In this document: positions 34,454 to 42,342 of the stretch, piece after piece | Layout: each line of letters begins with the position of its first letter | Position numbering within the stretch: the first letter of the stretch is position 1 | Assembly (NCBI RefSeq): GCF_002950945.1 | Contig: NZ_CP012673.1 | Location: 5,145,001-5,209,000, forward strand | DNA length: 64,000 nt | Direction: 5' to 3' | Origin: Sorangium cellulosum | GTDB lineage: Bacteria; Myxococcota_A; Polyangia; Polyangiales; Polyangiaceae | Translations under genes and position numbers: made by a program | Notes under the pieces: generated by a model | Database searches by the model: none | Seen by the model: only the letters and a program-made list of their open reading frames with translations | What the model was told of the DNA's origin: nothing

Positions 34454-34814
34454 CGGAGTGGCCACCCTCCCGTGGGCGCAGATCGCGCTCCGTGCTGCGC
34501 GCATAGGATATCTGCCTGTCCGTCTCAAGGTCGTTGAGCAGGTGCACGCATCTTCATGCCGCTCGCGGAGGCGCCATGAGCGCGCAGCGGGAGGTTTGCC
34601 GCAGGCCGATGCCCGCCTTGACACGAACCGAGGCCGTACGGTTTACTCGCCTCCTGAGGGGCAGCGCCACGCGACTTCCCGCAGGCTCGCCGCCGTTTCC
34701 TGGCCGGTAAACGCCTCGATCCCACCGACAACAGGAGCCATCCGAAAAACGGATCAGGATGCGGCCGTGGATCTCACGGATGCACACCTACCATCCCGAC
34801 CGCCAGGATCAACC
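34454..34814. other. Divergent promoter region upstream of the lipoxygenase-P450 operon
   Basis: No gene in 361 bp between the divergent membrane NTPase and lipoxygenase genes. A small hairpin ATCCG-AAAAA-CGGAT (34740-34754) lies about 60 bp before the lipoxygenase ATG. The frame open through this part is Arg-rich and has no coding character. Confidence 0.5.
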
Positions 34815-36857
34815 ATGGGGGCATTGATGACAGTCGACTACAAGATCGTCGTGCGCACGGGCAATCGGCTCGGCGCCGGGACGGACGCCGATATTACCGT
34901 CGTGCTGGTGGGCACGCGCGGCGAGAGCGGGCCGCACCGGCTCGACAGGCGCTTTCACGACGACTTCGTGGCCGGCGCGGAGGACGTCTACGACATCCAG
35001 GCCGACGACGTCGGCGAGCTGATCCTGCTCCGGTTCACCAACGGCGGGGAGCTCGCGGGCAGCGACTGGCTCCTTGACTTCGCCCGGGTCACGGCCGGCG
35101 AGAGGAGCTGGTACTTCCCGTATTTCCGCTGGGTGCTCGGCGGCTCGACGACGGAGGTCCTCGAAGGCACAGGGCGGCTCCCTCAGCACGCCCGGGACGA
35201 GCGGGAGGCGGCTGCCCGCGCCGCGCAGATCGAGCGCCGCCGAGAGATCTACGTCTGGCGCCCCGCCGAGGCGACCGCCGGGCTCCCGGGCGCGCTCGAC
35301 ATCAGCGAGGCGCGGCCGCTCCCGAAGGACGAGCGCTACCGGGGCCTCGCCGACGGGAGCTACCAGGTCATCTTCGCCAAGACGATGGCCGCGCTCAAGC
35401 TGAAGATGCCCGCGCTGACGAGGGCCTGGAACGCGCTCGTGGACATGCTCGACCTGTTCAGGGGGATCGAGGTGCCGTCTGTCGCGCCGCGGTGGCAGCG
35501 CGACCGCGAGTTCGCGCGGCAGGCCGTCCAGGGAGTCAGCCCGATCTACCTCGAGCTCATCAACGCCCTGCCGAAGGGCCTCCCGCTCCGGGACGCCGAC
35601 CTCCGCGGCGTGCTCTCGCCGGGCGTCTCGCTGGCGCAGGCGCTCGCATCGAAGCGGATCTTCCTGCTCGACTTCGAGATCCTCGACGATATCCCGATGT
35701 TCAGGAAGGTGGATGAGGACGGCGCCGAGGAGCGGCGCTGGGCGCCCCCGGCGCGGTGCCTCCTGTACCGCGACGACGAAGGCCAGCTCCGGCCGATCGC
35801 GATCCAGCTCGGCCGCGATCCCGAGCGGGATCCGGTGTTCACGCCGAACGACAGCGAGCACGACTGGCTCGCCGCGAAGATGTACACGCGGTGCAGCGAA
35901 GGGAACGCACACCAGATGGTCGCGCACGCGATACGGACGCACTTCGTGACGGAGCCGTTCGTCATGGCGACGATGCGGAACCTCCCGGATAAACACCCCA
36001 TCTACAAGCTGCTGCGCCGCCATTTCCGGTACACGCTCGCCATCAACGAGGGGGCGCGCGTGACCCTGCTCGCCGAGGGCGGTGTGTTCGACGATTTCAT
36101 CGCGACCGGAGGTCCCGACAAGGGGCACGTAGAGCTCGGCAAGAAGGGATTCCGCCGCTGGAAGCTGACCGACAACAAGCCCCGGCCGGACTTCGAGCGC
36201 CGCGGCGTGCTCGATCCGGCGGTGCTGCCGTACTACCCCTACCGCGACGACGCCCTCGCGCTGTGGGACGCGATAGAGGAGTACGTCGGCGGCGTGCTCG
36301 ACCACTTCTACAGGTCCGACGCCGACCTCGCGGAGGACGCCGAGATGCAGGCGTGGTGGGCGGACCTCACGGCGCGCGGGTTGCCCGCCGAGAAGCTGCC
36401 CTGCGCGGAGCTCTCGCGCGTCGCCGACCTCGTCGATATCCTCAGCACGGTCCTCTTCACGGTCAGCGTCCAGCACGGCGCGCTCAACTACCTCCAGTAC
36501 GAGCACTATGCCTTCGTGCCCAACGCGCCGCTCTGCATGCGCATGGCGCCGCCGAGGGAGAAGGGGAAGATCGGCCCGACCGAGCTCGCCGCCATGCTCC
36601 CGACCAGGTCCCAGACCCTCTGGCAGATCGCCATCGGGCGAGCGCTCTCGAGCTTCGGCGACGACGAGGAGTACCTGCTCCACGAGGGCGGGTGGCGCGA
36701 GGAGTACTTCGTCGAGCCGGAGATGATGGCGGTCCGCGAGCGGTTCTTCGACCGGCTGCGCGCCCAGCGCGAGGCGGTGAACGCGCGCAACGCGAGGTGC
36801 GAGGTGCCCTACACCGTGCTGTCGGCCGACAAGATCCCCTGCGGAATCACCATCTGA
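34815..36857 (+). CDS. Lipoxygenase with N-terminal PLAT domain
   Basis: 680 residues. An N-terminal PLAT/LH2 beta-barrel (about 5-115; VDYKIVVRTGNRLGAGTDAD, SGPHRLDRRFHDDFVAGAED) for membrane or lipid contact is followed by the catalytic domain. Iron ligands are all visible: H366 and H371 in NAHQMVAHAIRTHF, H554 and N558 in SVQHGALNYLQ, and the C-terminal Ile in PCGITI. The enzyme adds O2 to cis,cis-pentadiene PUFAs to give hydroperoxides. ATG 34815 has AGGA six bases upstream. A P450 gene follows after 44 bp, an evident operon. The PUFA synthase genes converge from the other side. Regiospecificity cannot be read with certainty. Confidence 0.95.
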   Translation: MGALMTVDYKIVVRTGNRLGAGTDADITVVLVGTRGESGPHRLDRRFHDDFVAGAEDVYDIQADDVGELILLRFTNGGELAGSDWLLDFARVTAGERSWYFPYFRWVLGGSTTEVLEGTGRLPQHARDEREAAARAAQIERRREIYVWRPAEATAGLPGALDISEARPLPKDERYRGLADGSYQVIFAKTMAALKLKMPALTRAWNALVDMLDLFRGIEVPSVAPRWQRDREFARQAVQGVSPIYLELINALPKGLPLRDADLRGVLSPGVSLAQALASKRIFLLDFEILDDIPMFRKVDEDGAEERRWAPPARCLLYRDDEGQLRPIAIQLGRDPERDPVFTPNDSEHDWLAAKMYTRCSEGNAHQMVAHAIRTHFVTEPFVMATMRNLPDKHPIYKLLRRHFRYTLAINEGARVTLLAEGGVFDDFIATGGPDKGHVELGKKGFRRWKLTDNKPRPDFERRGVLDPAVLPYYPYRDDALALWDAIEEYVGGVLDHFYRSDADLAEDAEMQAWWADLTARGLPAEKLPCAELSRVADLVDILSTVLFTVSVQHGALNYLQYEHYAFVPNAPLCMRMAPPREKGKIGPTELAAMLPTRSQTLWQIAIGRALSSFGDDEEYLLHEGGWREEYFVEPEMMAVRERFFDRLRAQREAVNARNARCEVPYTVLSADKIPCGITI

Positions 36858-36901
36858 CGGGCCTCCGCCGCTCCGACCAACCCACGTAGAGGATACCGCC
36901 C

Positions 36902-38284
36902 GTGCCGAACCTTCTCTCTCGAGGCCTGTTCAACCTGTTCTTCGGCAAGAAGCGCAGCGCGCTGGCGGCGCTCCCGGGGCCGGAGCCCGGCGTCCTGGGC
37001 ACCGCCACGGACTTCTTCGGGCCCCCGCCCTGGGACGTGTGCGCGAGGTACGGGCGCGAGTACGGGGGGGTCACCCTGATCTGGCTGGGCGGCACTCCGG
37101 CGCTGGTGCTCAACGACCCCCATCTCATCGAGCAGGTGCTCGACTCGCGCCGGACCGAGTTCGAGAAGAGCTCGATCATCGAGCAGATCAAGCCGTCGAC
37201 CACGGAGCACTCGGTCTTCATCGCGACGCAGCGCGGGAACTGGGCAGAGATGCGCCGGGCCGATCCGTTCGAGCAGCCGTGGATCGAGGCGTGGCTGGCC
37301 GCCCAGGTGGGCCCGATGAAGGCGGCGATCCAGGGATCCGTCGGCGCCCTCCGTGCCCGGAGCAGCGGCGCGTCGATCGACCTCGTGCAGGCGCTGCGCC
37401 GGCTCACCTTCGACGCCTTCGCCGTCGCCGGGGTCGGCGAGGAGCTCCCCGACTCGCTGTACGACGACTTCATCCTGCTCGCCACGGGCGCCGACATTCG
37501 AATCAAGGCGAAGATCCCCTTGAGGTTCGTGAGGCCGCCCAAGGGGTTCGAGGCGGCCAAGGCGCGATTCTACGGTCACTTCGCCGCGCGGGTCAGCGCC
37601 GCGCGCAGGGCCCCGAACCCGGCCGCGACCGACCTGCTCTCGTGGATGCTGCGCGAGGCGCCCGGCATCGACGACGACGCGCTGGCGCACATCGTCGGGC
37701 TGATGTTCTTCGGCGGCGTGTTCTCGTCGAGCACGACCCTGGTCGGCGCGTTCCACCAGCTGGCAAAATACCCCGCCACCGACGAGCGCCTCGCGGCCGA
37801 AGCCGCCGCGCTCGCCGAGGGGGAGCTGACCCTCGAGCGGCTGCGCGGCGCGCGCTGGATCGAGGCCGTCACGTACGAGGCGATGCGGATCCTCCCGGCC
37901 GTCCGCATCACGATCCGCGTGCCGATCGCCGACACCGAGCTCGCCGGGGTCACGCTGCCGGCGGGGACGACCCTCCTCATCTCGAACCAGCACCTGCACC
38001 GCGATCCCGCCCACTGGCCCAACCCTGACGTCTTCGACCCTGCCCGTTGGCTGGACGGCGGCGTCGCGCGCGACCCTCTCGGGAGCGGCTACTTCTTCCC
38101 GTTCATGCGCGGCCCGCGGGCGTGTGTGGCCGCAAACTTCGCGATGGTCTTCATGCAGACGGCGATCGCGACGGTCGCCGCCCAGGCGAAGGTCCATGTC
38201 GACTCGACGGAGCCGTTCGAGGAGGACATGTTCTTCGGGGTGGTCCTCCCGAAGCGCGTCACGGGCAAGCTCATCGCGCGCTGA
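36902..38284 (+). CDS. Cytochrome P450, possible hydroperoxide-converting enzyme
   Basis: 460 residues from GTG 36902 (AGAGGA eight bases upstream). ExxR motif E326-A-M-R329, PARW segment, and the heme loop FFPFMRGPRACVAAN with proximal Cys C408; the last Gly of the usual FxxGxRxCxG is Ala. The I-helix reads GLMFFGGVFSSSTTLVG, lacking the acid-alcohol pair (D/E-T) that monooxygenases use to activate O2. A GG at the centre of this helix recalls CYP74-type enzymes, which rearrange fatty acid hydroperoxides without O2 or a reductase. With a lipoxygenase 44 bp upstream the likely substrate is its hydroperoxide. An ordinary monooxygenase cannot be excluded. Confidence 0.9.
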   Translation: MPNLLSRGLFNLFFGKKRSALAALPGPEPGVLGTATDFFGPPPWDVCARYGREYGGVTLIWLGGTPALVLNDPHLIEQVLDSRRTEFEKSSIIEQIKPSTTEHSVFIATQRGNWAEMRRADPFEQPWIEAWLAAQVGPMKAAIQGSVGALRARSSGASIDLVQALRRLTFDAFAVAGVGEELPDSLYDDFILLATGADIRIKAKIPLRFVRPPKGFEAAKARFYGHFAARVSAARRAPNPAATDLLSWMLREAPGIDDDALAHIVGLMFFGGVFSSSTTLVGAFHQLAKYPATDERLAAEAAALAEGELTLERLRGARWIEAVTYEAMRILPAVRITIRVPIADTELAGVTLPAGTTLLISNQHLHRDPAHWPNPDVFDPARWLDGGVARDPLGSGYFFPFMRGPRACVAANFAMVFMQTAIATVAAQAKVHVDSTEPFEEDMFFGVVLPKRVTGKLIAR

Positions 38285-38356
38285 GACGCCGCGGCGGCCG
38301 CGGGGCCGCTCGCCCTCGGGCGCCGGCGCCCCTCACCGGCTCCCCGGCGTCGCGCC

Positions 38357-39565
38357 TCATGTGCTCACGGCAGCGCTCGACGGCGCTTGCTGGAAGGCGG
38401 CGGCGAGGAAGCGCTCCACGGCCCACGTGGTGATCTGTCCTCCCGGGCCGGCGGGGTTGGCGTCGCAGCCGTGGGTCGCCCAGGGGAGCTCGAGCAGCAG
38501 GTGGGGTACGCCGGCCTCGGCCAGGCGCCGTTCGAGGCGGCGGCTCTGCTCGGCGAAGACCAGCTCGTCGCGGGTCCCATGGATCAGCAGCGTCGGAGGT
38601 GAGCCGGGGACCACGAAGTCGATGGCCGAGGCGGCGTCGTAACGCTCCTTGACCTGCGCGGGCGTCCCTCCGAGGTACTCGCTCAGGGTCCTGGGGCTGT
38701 CCAGCACCAGGGGGTTCGTGGGGTGTTCCCAGCTCCAGTTGAGATCCGAGGGCGCGTACAGCGCGACGACGCCGCGGATCGCCGGATCGCGCGCGGTATA
38801 CGCGGCCAGGAGGGCCAGCTGGCCTCCAGCGGAGCGCCCCAGCAAGGCGACGCGGGCGGGGTCGAGCTCCAGACGCGCGGCGTTCTCCCGGAGCCAGGTC
38901 ACGGAAGCGAGCACGTCGTCGCGCTGGACCGGGAAGGTGTGCTGGGGCGCCAGCCGGTAGTTGATCGCCGCGACCGCGAGGCCGCGGGCGGCGAGGTAGC
39001 CGTTGAGCCAGGCGAGCTGGGAGCTGTCCCCGCTGTTCCAGGAGCCCCCGTGGATCACCACCACGACGGGCAGAGGCCCGGGAGCGCCGGGGCTCCGGTA
39101 GAGATCGAGGTGCAGCGCGCGGCCGTCGACTTCCCGGTAAAGATGCCGGGTGGGGGCCACCCGGGGCGTGGAGACCGAGAGGAGATCGCGAAGGACGATG
39201 GGCGCGGGGCGCGCCGGGGCCCCGTGCACCTCGGGGGGTCGAGCCGCGCCGAGCTTCGCGGCGAGCTCCCGCTCGAGGCCCCTGGCGTACAGGAGGGCTC
39301 GAGTGAGGGAGGAGAGCAGGAGGAGCGCGGCGAGCACGGCCAGCGCAGGTGCGATCCACCGGTGAGCCCCTGCCGCGCCGCGCGCTGACAGCAACAGCGA
39401 GACGAGCGGCGCGACGGCCAGCACGTGGCCCCACTCGGTCGCTGCCACAGCCGGCTTCCAGAGGACGCCCAGCGGGACCCTGAAGACCGCCAGCACCCCG
39501 AGCCCGAAGAGCAGGAACGCGAGGAGCAGGTGAAGGCTGTCCAGGGGGGCCATGCGACGGAGCAT
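38357..39565 (-). CDS. Membrane-anchored alpha/beta hydrolase (BD-FAE/esterase type)
   Basis: 402 residues. About three hydrophobic helices in the first 95 residues anchor it, then an alpha/beta hydrolase domain with oxyanion motif VIHGGSWNSGD, nucleophile Ser in LLGRSAGGQLALL, acid Asp in LIHGTRDELV and catalytic His in WATHGCD. It resembles carboxylesterases of the BD-FAE/HSL kind. ATG 39565 was kept; ATG 39553 is an equal option. It lies 64 bp after the second lipoxygenase gene in the same direction and could release PUFA or oxylipin from membrane lipids, but its substrate is unknown. Its stop is 72 bp from the stop of the convergent P450 gene. Confidence 0.9.
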   Translation of the reverse strand: MLRRMAPLDSLHLLLAFLLFGLGVLAVFRVPLGVLWKPAVAATEWGHVLAVAPLVSLLLSARGAAGAHRWIAPALAVLAALLLLSSLTRALLYARGLERELAAKLGAARPPEVHGAPARPAPIVLRDLLSVSTPRVAPTRHLYREVDGRALHLDLYRSPGAPGPLPVVVVIHGGSWNSGDSSQLAWLNGYLAARGLAVAAINYRLAPQHTFPVQRDDVLASVTWLRENAARLELDPARVALLGRSAGGQLALLAAYTARDPAIRGVVALYAPSDLNWSWEHPTNPLVLDSPRTLSEYLGGTPAQVKERYDAASAIDFVVPGSPPTLLIHGTRDELVFAEQSRRLERRLAEAGVPHLLLELPWATHGCDANPAGPGGQITTWAVERFLAAAFQQAPSSAAVST

Positions 39566-39629
39566 AGGGCGAAGGCCGCGCGCGTCACAACGCTCGTCAC
39601 GCCGGGCGGGAAGTGATGGGGACCCGCGC

Positions 39630-41693
39630 TCAGATGTTGATTCGGGACTGCACCGTCCTCACGTCGAGGCCGAGCGCCGCGAGCTCGGCGGCGCGCGCGC
39701 GGAGCAGCTCCACGAGCCGCGGGTGCACGTCGCCCTCCTCGTTGGAGAGGAGGAGACCGTAGCTGGTCTTGGACAACATCCAGGAGATCCAGAGCATCTC
39801 GGTGGCCTCGTCCGGCGGCGGGGCCACGTCCGGATCGTCCTCGGCCACCAGGACGTTGCCCCGTCCCCAGCGGAGCCCCAGGCAGGAGTACAGGACCTCG
39901 CCGCCGTCCTCCCACTGGAGGTTGTTGGCCCACGAGTGCCGGAAGGTCGCGAAGAAGATGATGTAACGACAGAGCTGCTTGAGCGCGTCCTGCTCGCCGG
40001 GCTGGGGGGTATCGGTGCGGGTGATCGCGCTGACCGCCCGCGGCGGCGGCTCGACGGCCTTCTCGTCCAGGTCCATGCGCTCGGACCGCACGAACCACGG
40101 CGCGTCCTTCCCCGGCACCCGCGCCCGCAGCCAGCGGCACACGAAGGCGGGCACCGCGTGGGCGACCAGGTCGTCCGAGAAGCGGCGCACCTCCAGCCAC
40201 TGGGCGTCCACCGCGGCGCCATGCTCGGCGAAGAAGGCGTCGACGTGCTCCCCGATCACCCGCCAGAACAGCTGCGCTGCGCGGGCGTAGCGGTGCCCTT
40301 CGCACAGCGGCGGCGCGGGCGCGAAGCCCCGCCAGTCGTAGCTGCCGAGGAGGTGCTTGAGCCGCGCCTGGATCGCGCGGTCGGTCAGCGCGCTGGCGCG
40401 GGTGATGTATCCGCCCGGACCGAGCAGGAACTCGTTGGCGGAGTGGTTGATGAGGACCACCTCCCGGAGGTGGGGCATGAGCAGCCAGCGCAGCGGGCTC
40501 CGCCGCAGGTTCCGGTGCGCGGCGATGGCGTACTGCTCGAGGTTGAGGTGGCACTGCGCGAGGTGATTGCCCAGCTCGGCGTCCAGCGTCGCGCTCACCC
40601 GCACGACGCGCTTGGCGGCCTCCCAGTCGGCCCCGTCGCCCGGCGTGAAGGCCCGACGTGTGACCGGAGAGCCGGCCGCCGTCGCCCCCGGCTCCCGCAA
40701 CCCGAGGACGATGCGCACGGGCAGCAGGCGGCCGTCCACGAGGCGCAACCGGAGGTCGACGTCGGGCAGGCAGTGGATGCCGTCCTGCTCATAGGCGTTC
40801 CAGGGGAGATAGAGCCGGAAGGCCGCCGGATCGCCGGGCGCCTCGGGGTCGCGGTCCAGGACCGTCGCGAACATGCCGTTGAGCATGCGTTCGCCGAAGA
40901 AGGCGTCGCTGCGGGACGACCCCGGCGCCTGCCGCTCCATGCGGACGGTCAGCGACTCCGGATAATCGGCCTGCAAGGCGGGCAGGGTGGGCGCTATGCC
41001 GAGGCGGACCTGGAGCAGGTGCCGGCGCTTGATGGCCTCGATCGGCGCGACGGCCTTGAGCATCGCCAGGGCGCGTCCGGGGGCGTAGGCGGTCGGCGGC
41101 GTGCCCTCCTCGGCGACCAGGAGCCGGGGCAGGGGCGCTGTGGGGTCGTACTCCCAGTAGGGCACCCGGAGGGTGCCGAAGTCGTGGTGGAGCCCGCCGT
41201 GATCGTCGGGTCCGCGCTCCGAGCCGATGCGCCGCCACGTATCCACCGCTCGCCCGTCGCTGCGGAACGTGTGCTGAGGCTCGAAGAAGCGGAGCTCCAG
41301 GTCCGGCGTGTCCCCGAGCCCCGCGTCGGCGGGATCGTAGCGGACGGCGAAGCGCCCGTCAGCGTCCGTGAAGCCCTCGCCCAGGAAGTTGTCCGGAGAG
41401 CCGATGTCCCGGTCCCACAGCTCGACCCTCACGTGGTGCAGCGGGATCGGGCCCCCGGGGCCGTCCTGCTCGAAGACCAGGCGCCCGACGGCGACGGCGG
41501 GCAGGGCGGCGGGATCCGGGGCGGCCCGGGGCGCGCGGACGCGCGGGGCCAGCTTGCGGCTGACGGCGGCGCGCTCGTCGTGGTCGAGGCTCGAGTACCA
41601 GCGGGCCAGCTCGTCGGGCTCGAGGAGGGGCGGATCGAGCGCTCGAGGCCCGAGGCCCAGGGCCGATAACAGGCGGCGCAGCGCGGCGAGCAT
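39630..41693 (-). CDS. Second lipoxygenase, with transthyretin-like N-terminal domain
   Basis: 687 residues. The catalytic domain keeps all iron ligands: H377 and H382 in LGNHLAQCHLNLEQY, H586 and N590 in TFRHSWANNLQW, and the C-terminal Ile in QSRINI; LLMPHLREVVLINHSA matches the LOX segment LLxPHxRxTLxIN. In place of a PLAT domain, residues about 50-150 (IPLHHVRVELWDRDIGSPDN, LGEGFTDADGRFAVRYDP) look like a transthyretin/Cna-B-like sandwich. ATG 41693 was preferred to the GTG at 41696. It begins 22 bp after the acyltransferase stop, so it belongs to the PUFA synthase run. It is only distantly similar to the lipoxygenase at 34815, so it is not a local duplicate. Confidence 0.9.
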   Translation of the reverse strand: MLAALRRLLSALGLGPRALDPPLLEPDELARWYSSLDHDERAAVSRKLAPRVRAPRAAPDPAALPAVAVGRLVFEQDGPGGPIPLHHVRVELWDRDIGSPDNFLGEGFTDADGRFAVRYDPADAGLGDTPDLELRFFEPQHTFRSDGRAVDTWRRIGSERGPDDHGGLHHDFGTLRVPYWEYDPTAPLPRLLVAEEGTPPTAYAPGRALAMLKAVAPIEAIKRRHLLQVRLGIAPTLPALQADYPESLTVRMERQAPGSSRSDAFFGERMLNGMFATVLDRDPEAPGDPAAFRLYLPWNAYEQDGIHCLPDVDLRLRLVDGRLLPVRIVLGLREPGATAAGSPVTRRAFTPGDGADWEAAKRVVRVSATLDAELGNHLAQCHLNLEQYAIAAHRNLRRSPLRWLLMPHLREVVLINHSANEFLLGPGGYITRASALTDRAIQARLKHLLGSYDWRGFAPAPPLCEGHRYARAAQLFWRVIGEHVDAFFAEHGAAVDAQWLEVRRFSDDLVAHAVPAFVCRWLRARVPGKDAPWFVRSERMDLDEKAVEPPPRAVSAITRTDTPQPGEQDALKQLCRYIIFFATFRHSWANNLQWEDGGEVLYSCLGLRWGRGNVLVAEDDPDVAPPPDEATEMLWISWMLSKTSYGLLLSNEEGDVHPRLVELLRARAAELAALGLDVRTVQSRINI

Positions 41694-41715
41694 CACGTCC
41701 GCAGCTCGACGAGGC

Positions 41716-42342
41716 TCACGCCACCTCGAGGCCCGCCGACACGCCCGGCCTCGTCGCCTCTTCGCGGAGCCTCGGCTCGCTCTCCTTCTCGGGGTGTTTG
41801 CCGCGGATGTCCTTGTAGAACGCGCGGATCTTGTCCATGTCGGCGCGCACGTCGCCGGTGGGCATCACGAAGCCACCGAGCCCGCAGGTCTTTCGCGAGA
41901 AATCCAGGTACCCGAGGCCGATGGGGACAGAGGCCCCGAGCGCGATGCGGTAAAACCCCGATTTCCAGTGGTCCACGCGCTCTCTCGTCCCCTCTGCAGG
42001 GATGGCGAGCACGAGGCGCGGCGAGCGGGCGAACTGCTCGATCGCCCAGCCCACGCGGTTCTTGCGGGCGCCGCGATCGATGGGGATGCCGCCGAGGCCG
42101 CGGAGGAACCAGCCGAAGGGGGGGCGGAACAGCTCCTGCTTGCCCATCCAGGAGATCGGGACGCGCATCGCGTACGAAGTCGCGAGCATCAAGGGCAGAT
42201 CCCACCCGGAGGTGTGCGGCGCCGCGATGAACACGAACTTCTCGTGGGTGGGCGCCTCGGTCTCGAGGCGCCAGCCGAAGAGCGCGAGCCACGCCTTGCC
42301 GATCCAGTACCGCGCCGATCCCGTCGAGACTCGCATCGTCAT
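41716..42342 (-). CDS. PlsC-like 1-acylglycerol-3-phosphate acyltransferase
   Basis: 208 residues. FIAAPHTSGWDLPLML carries the H-x4-D acyltransferase motif, PFGWFLRGLGGIPIDRG motif II, and AIPAEGTRERVDHW motif III (EGTR). The enzyme transfers an acyl chain to a glycerolipid acceptor. Its ATG overlaps the TGA of pfa3 (ATGA at 42339-42342), so translation is coupled to the PUFA synthase, whose own C-terminus carries another acyltransferase domain. The two may fill different positions on glycerol 3-phosphate. The frame extends upstream inside pfa3, but family similarity begins at this ATG. No membrane helix is obvious. Confidence 0.92.
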   Translation of the reverse strand: MTMRVSTGSARYWIGKAWLALFGWRLETEAPTHEKFVFIAAPHTSGWDLPLMLATSYAMRVPISWMGKQELFRPPFGWFLRGLGGIPIDRGARKNRVGWAIEQFARSPRLVLAIPAEGTRERVDHWKSGFYRIALGASVPIGLGYLDFSRKTCGLGGFVMPTGDVRADMDKIRAFYKDIRGKHPEKESEPRLREEATRPGVSAGLEVA

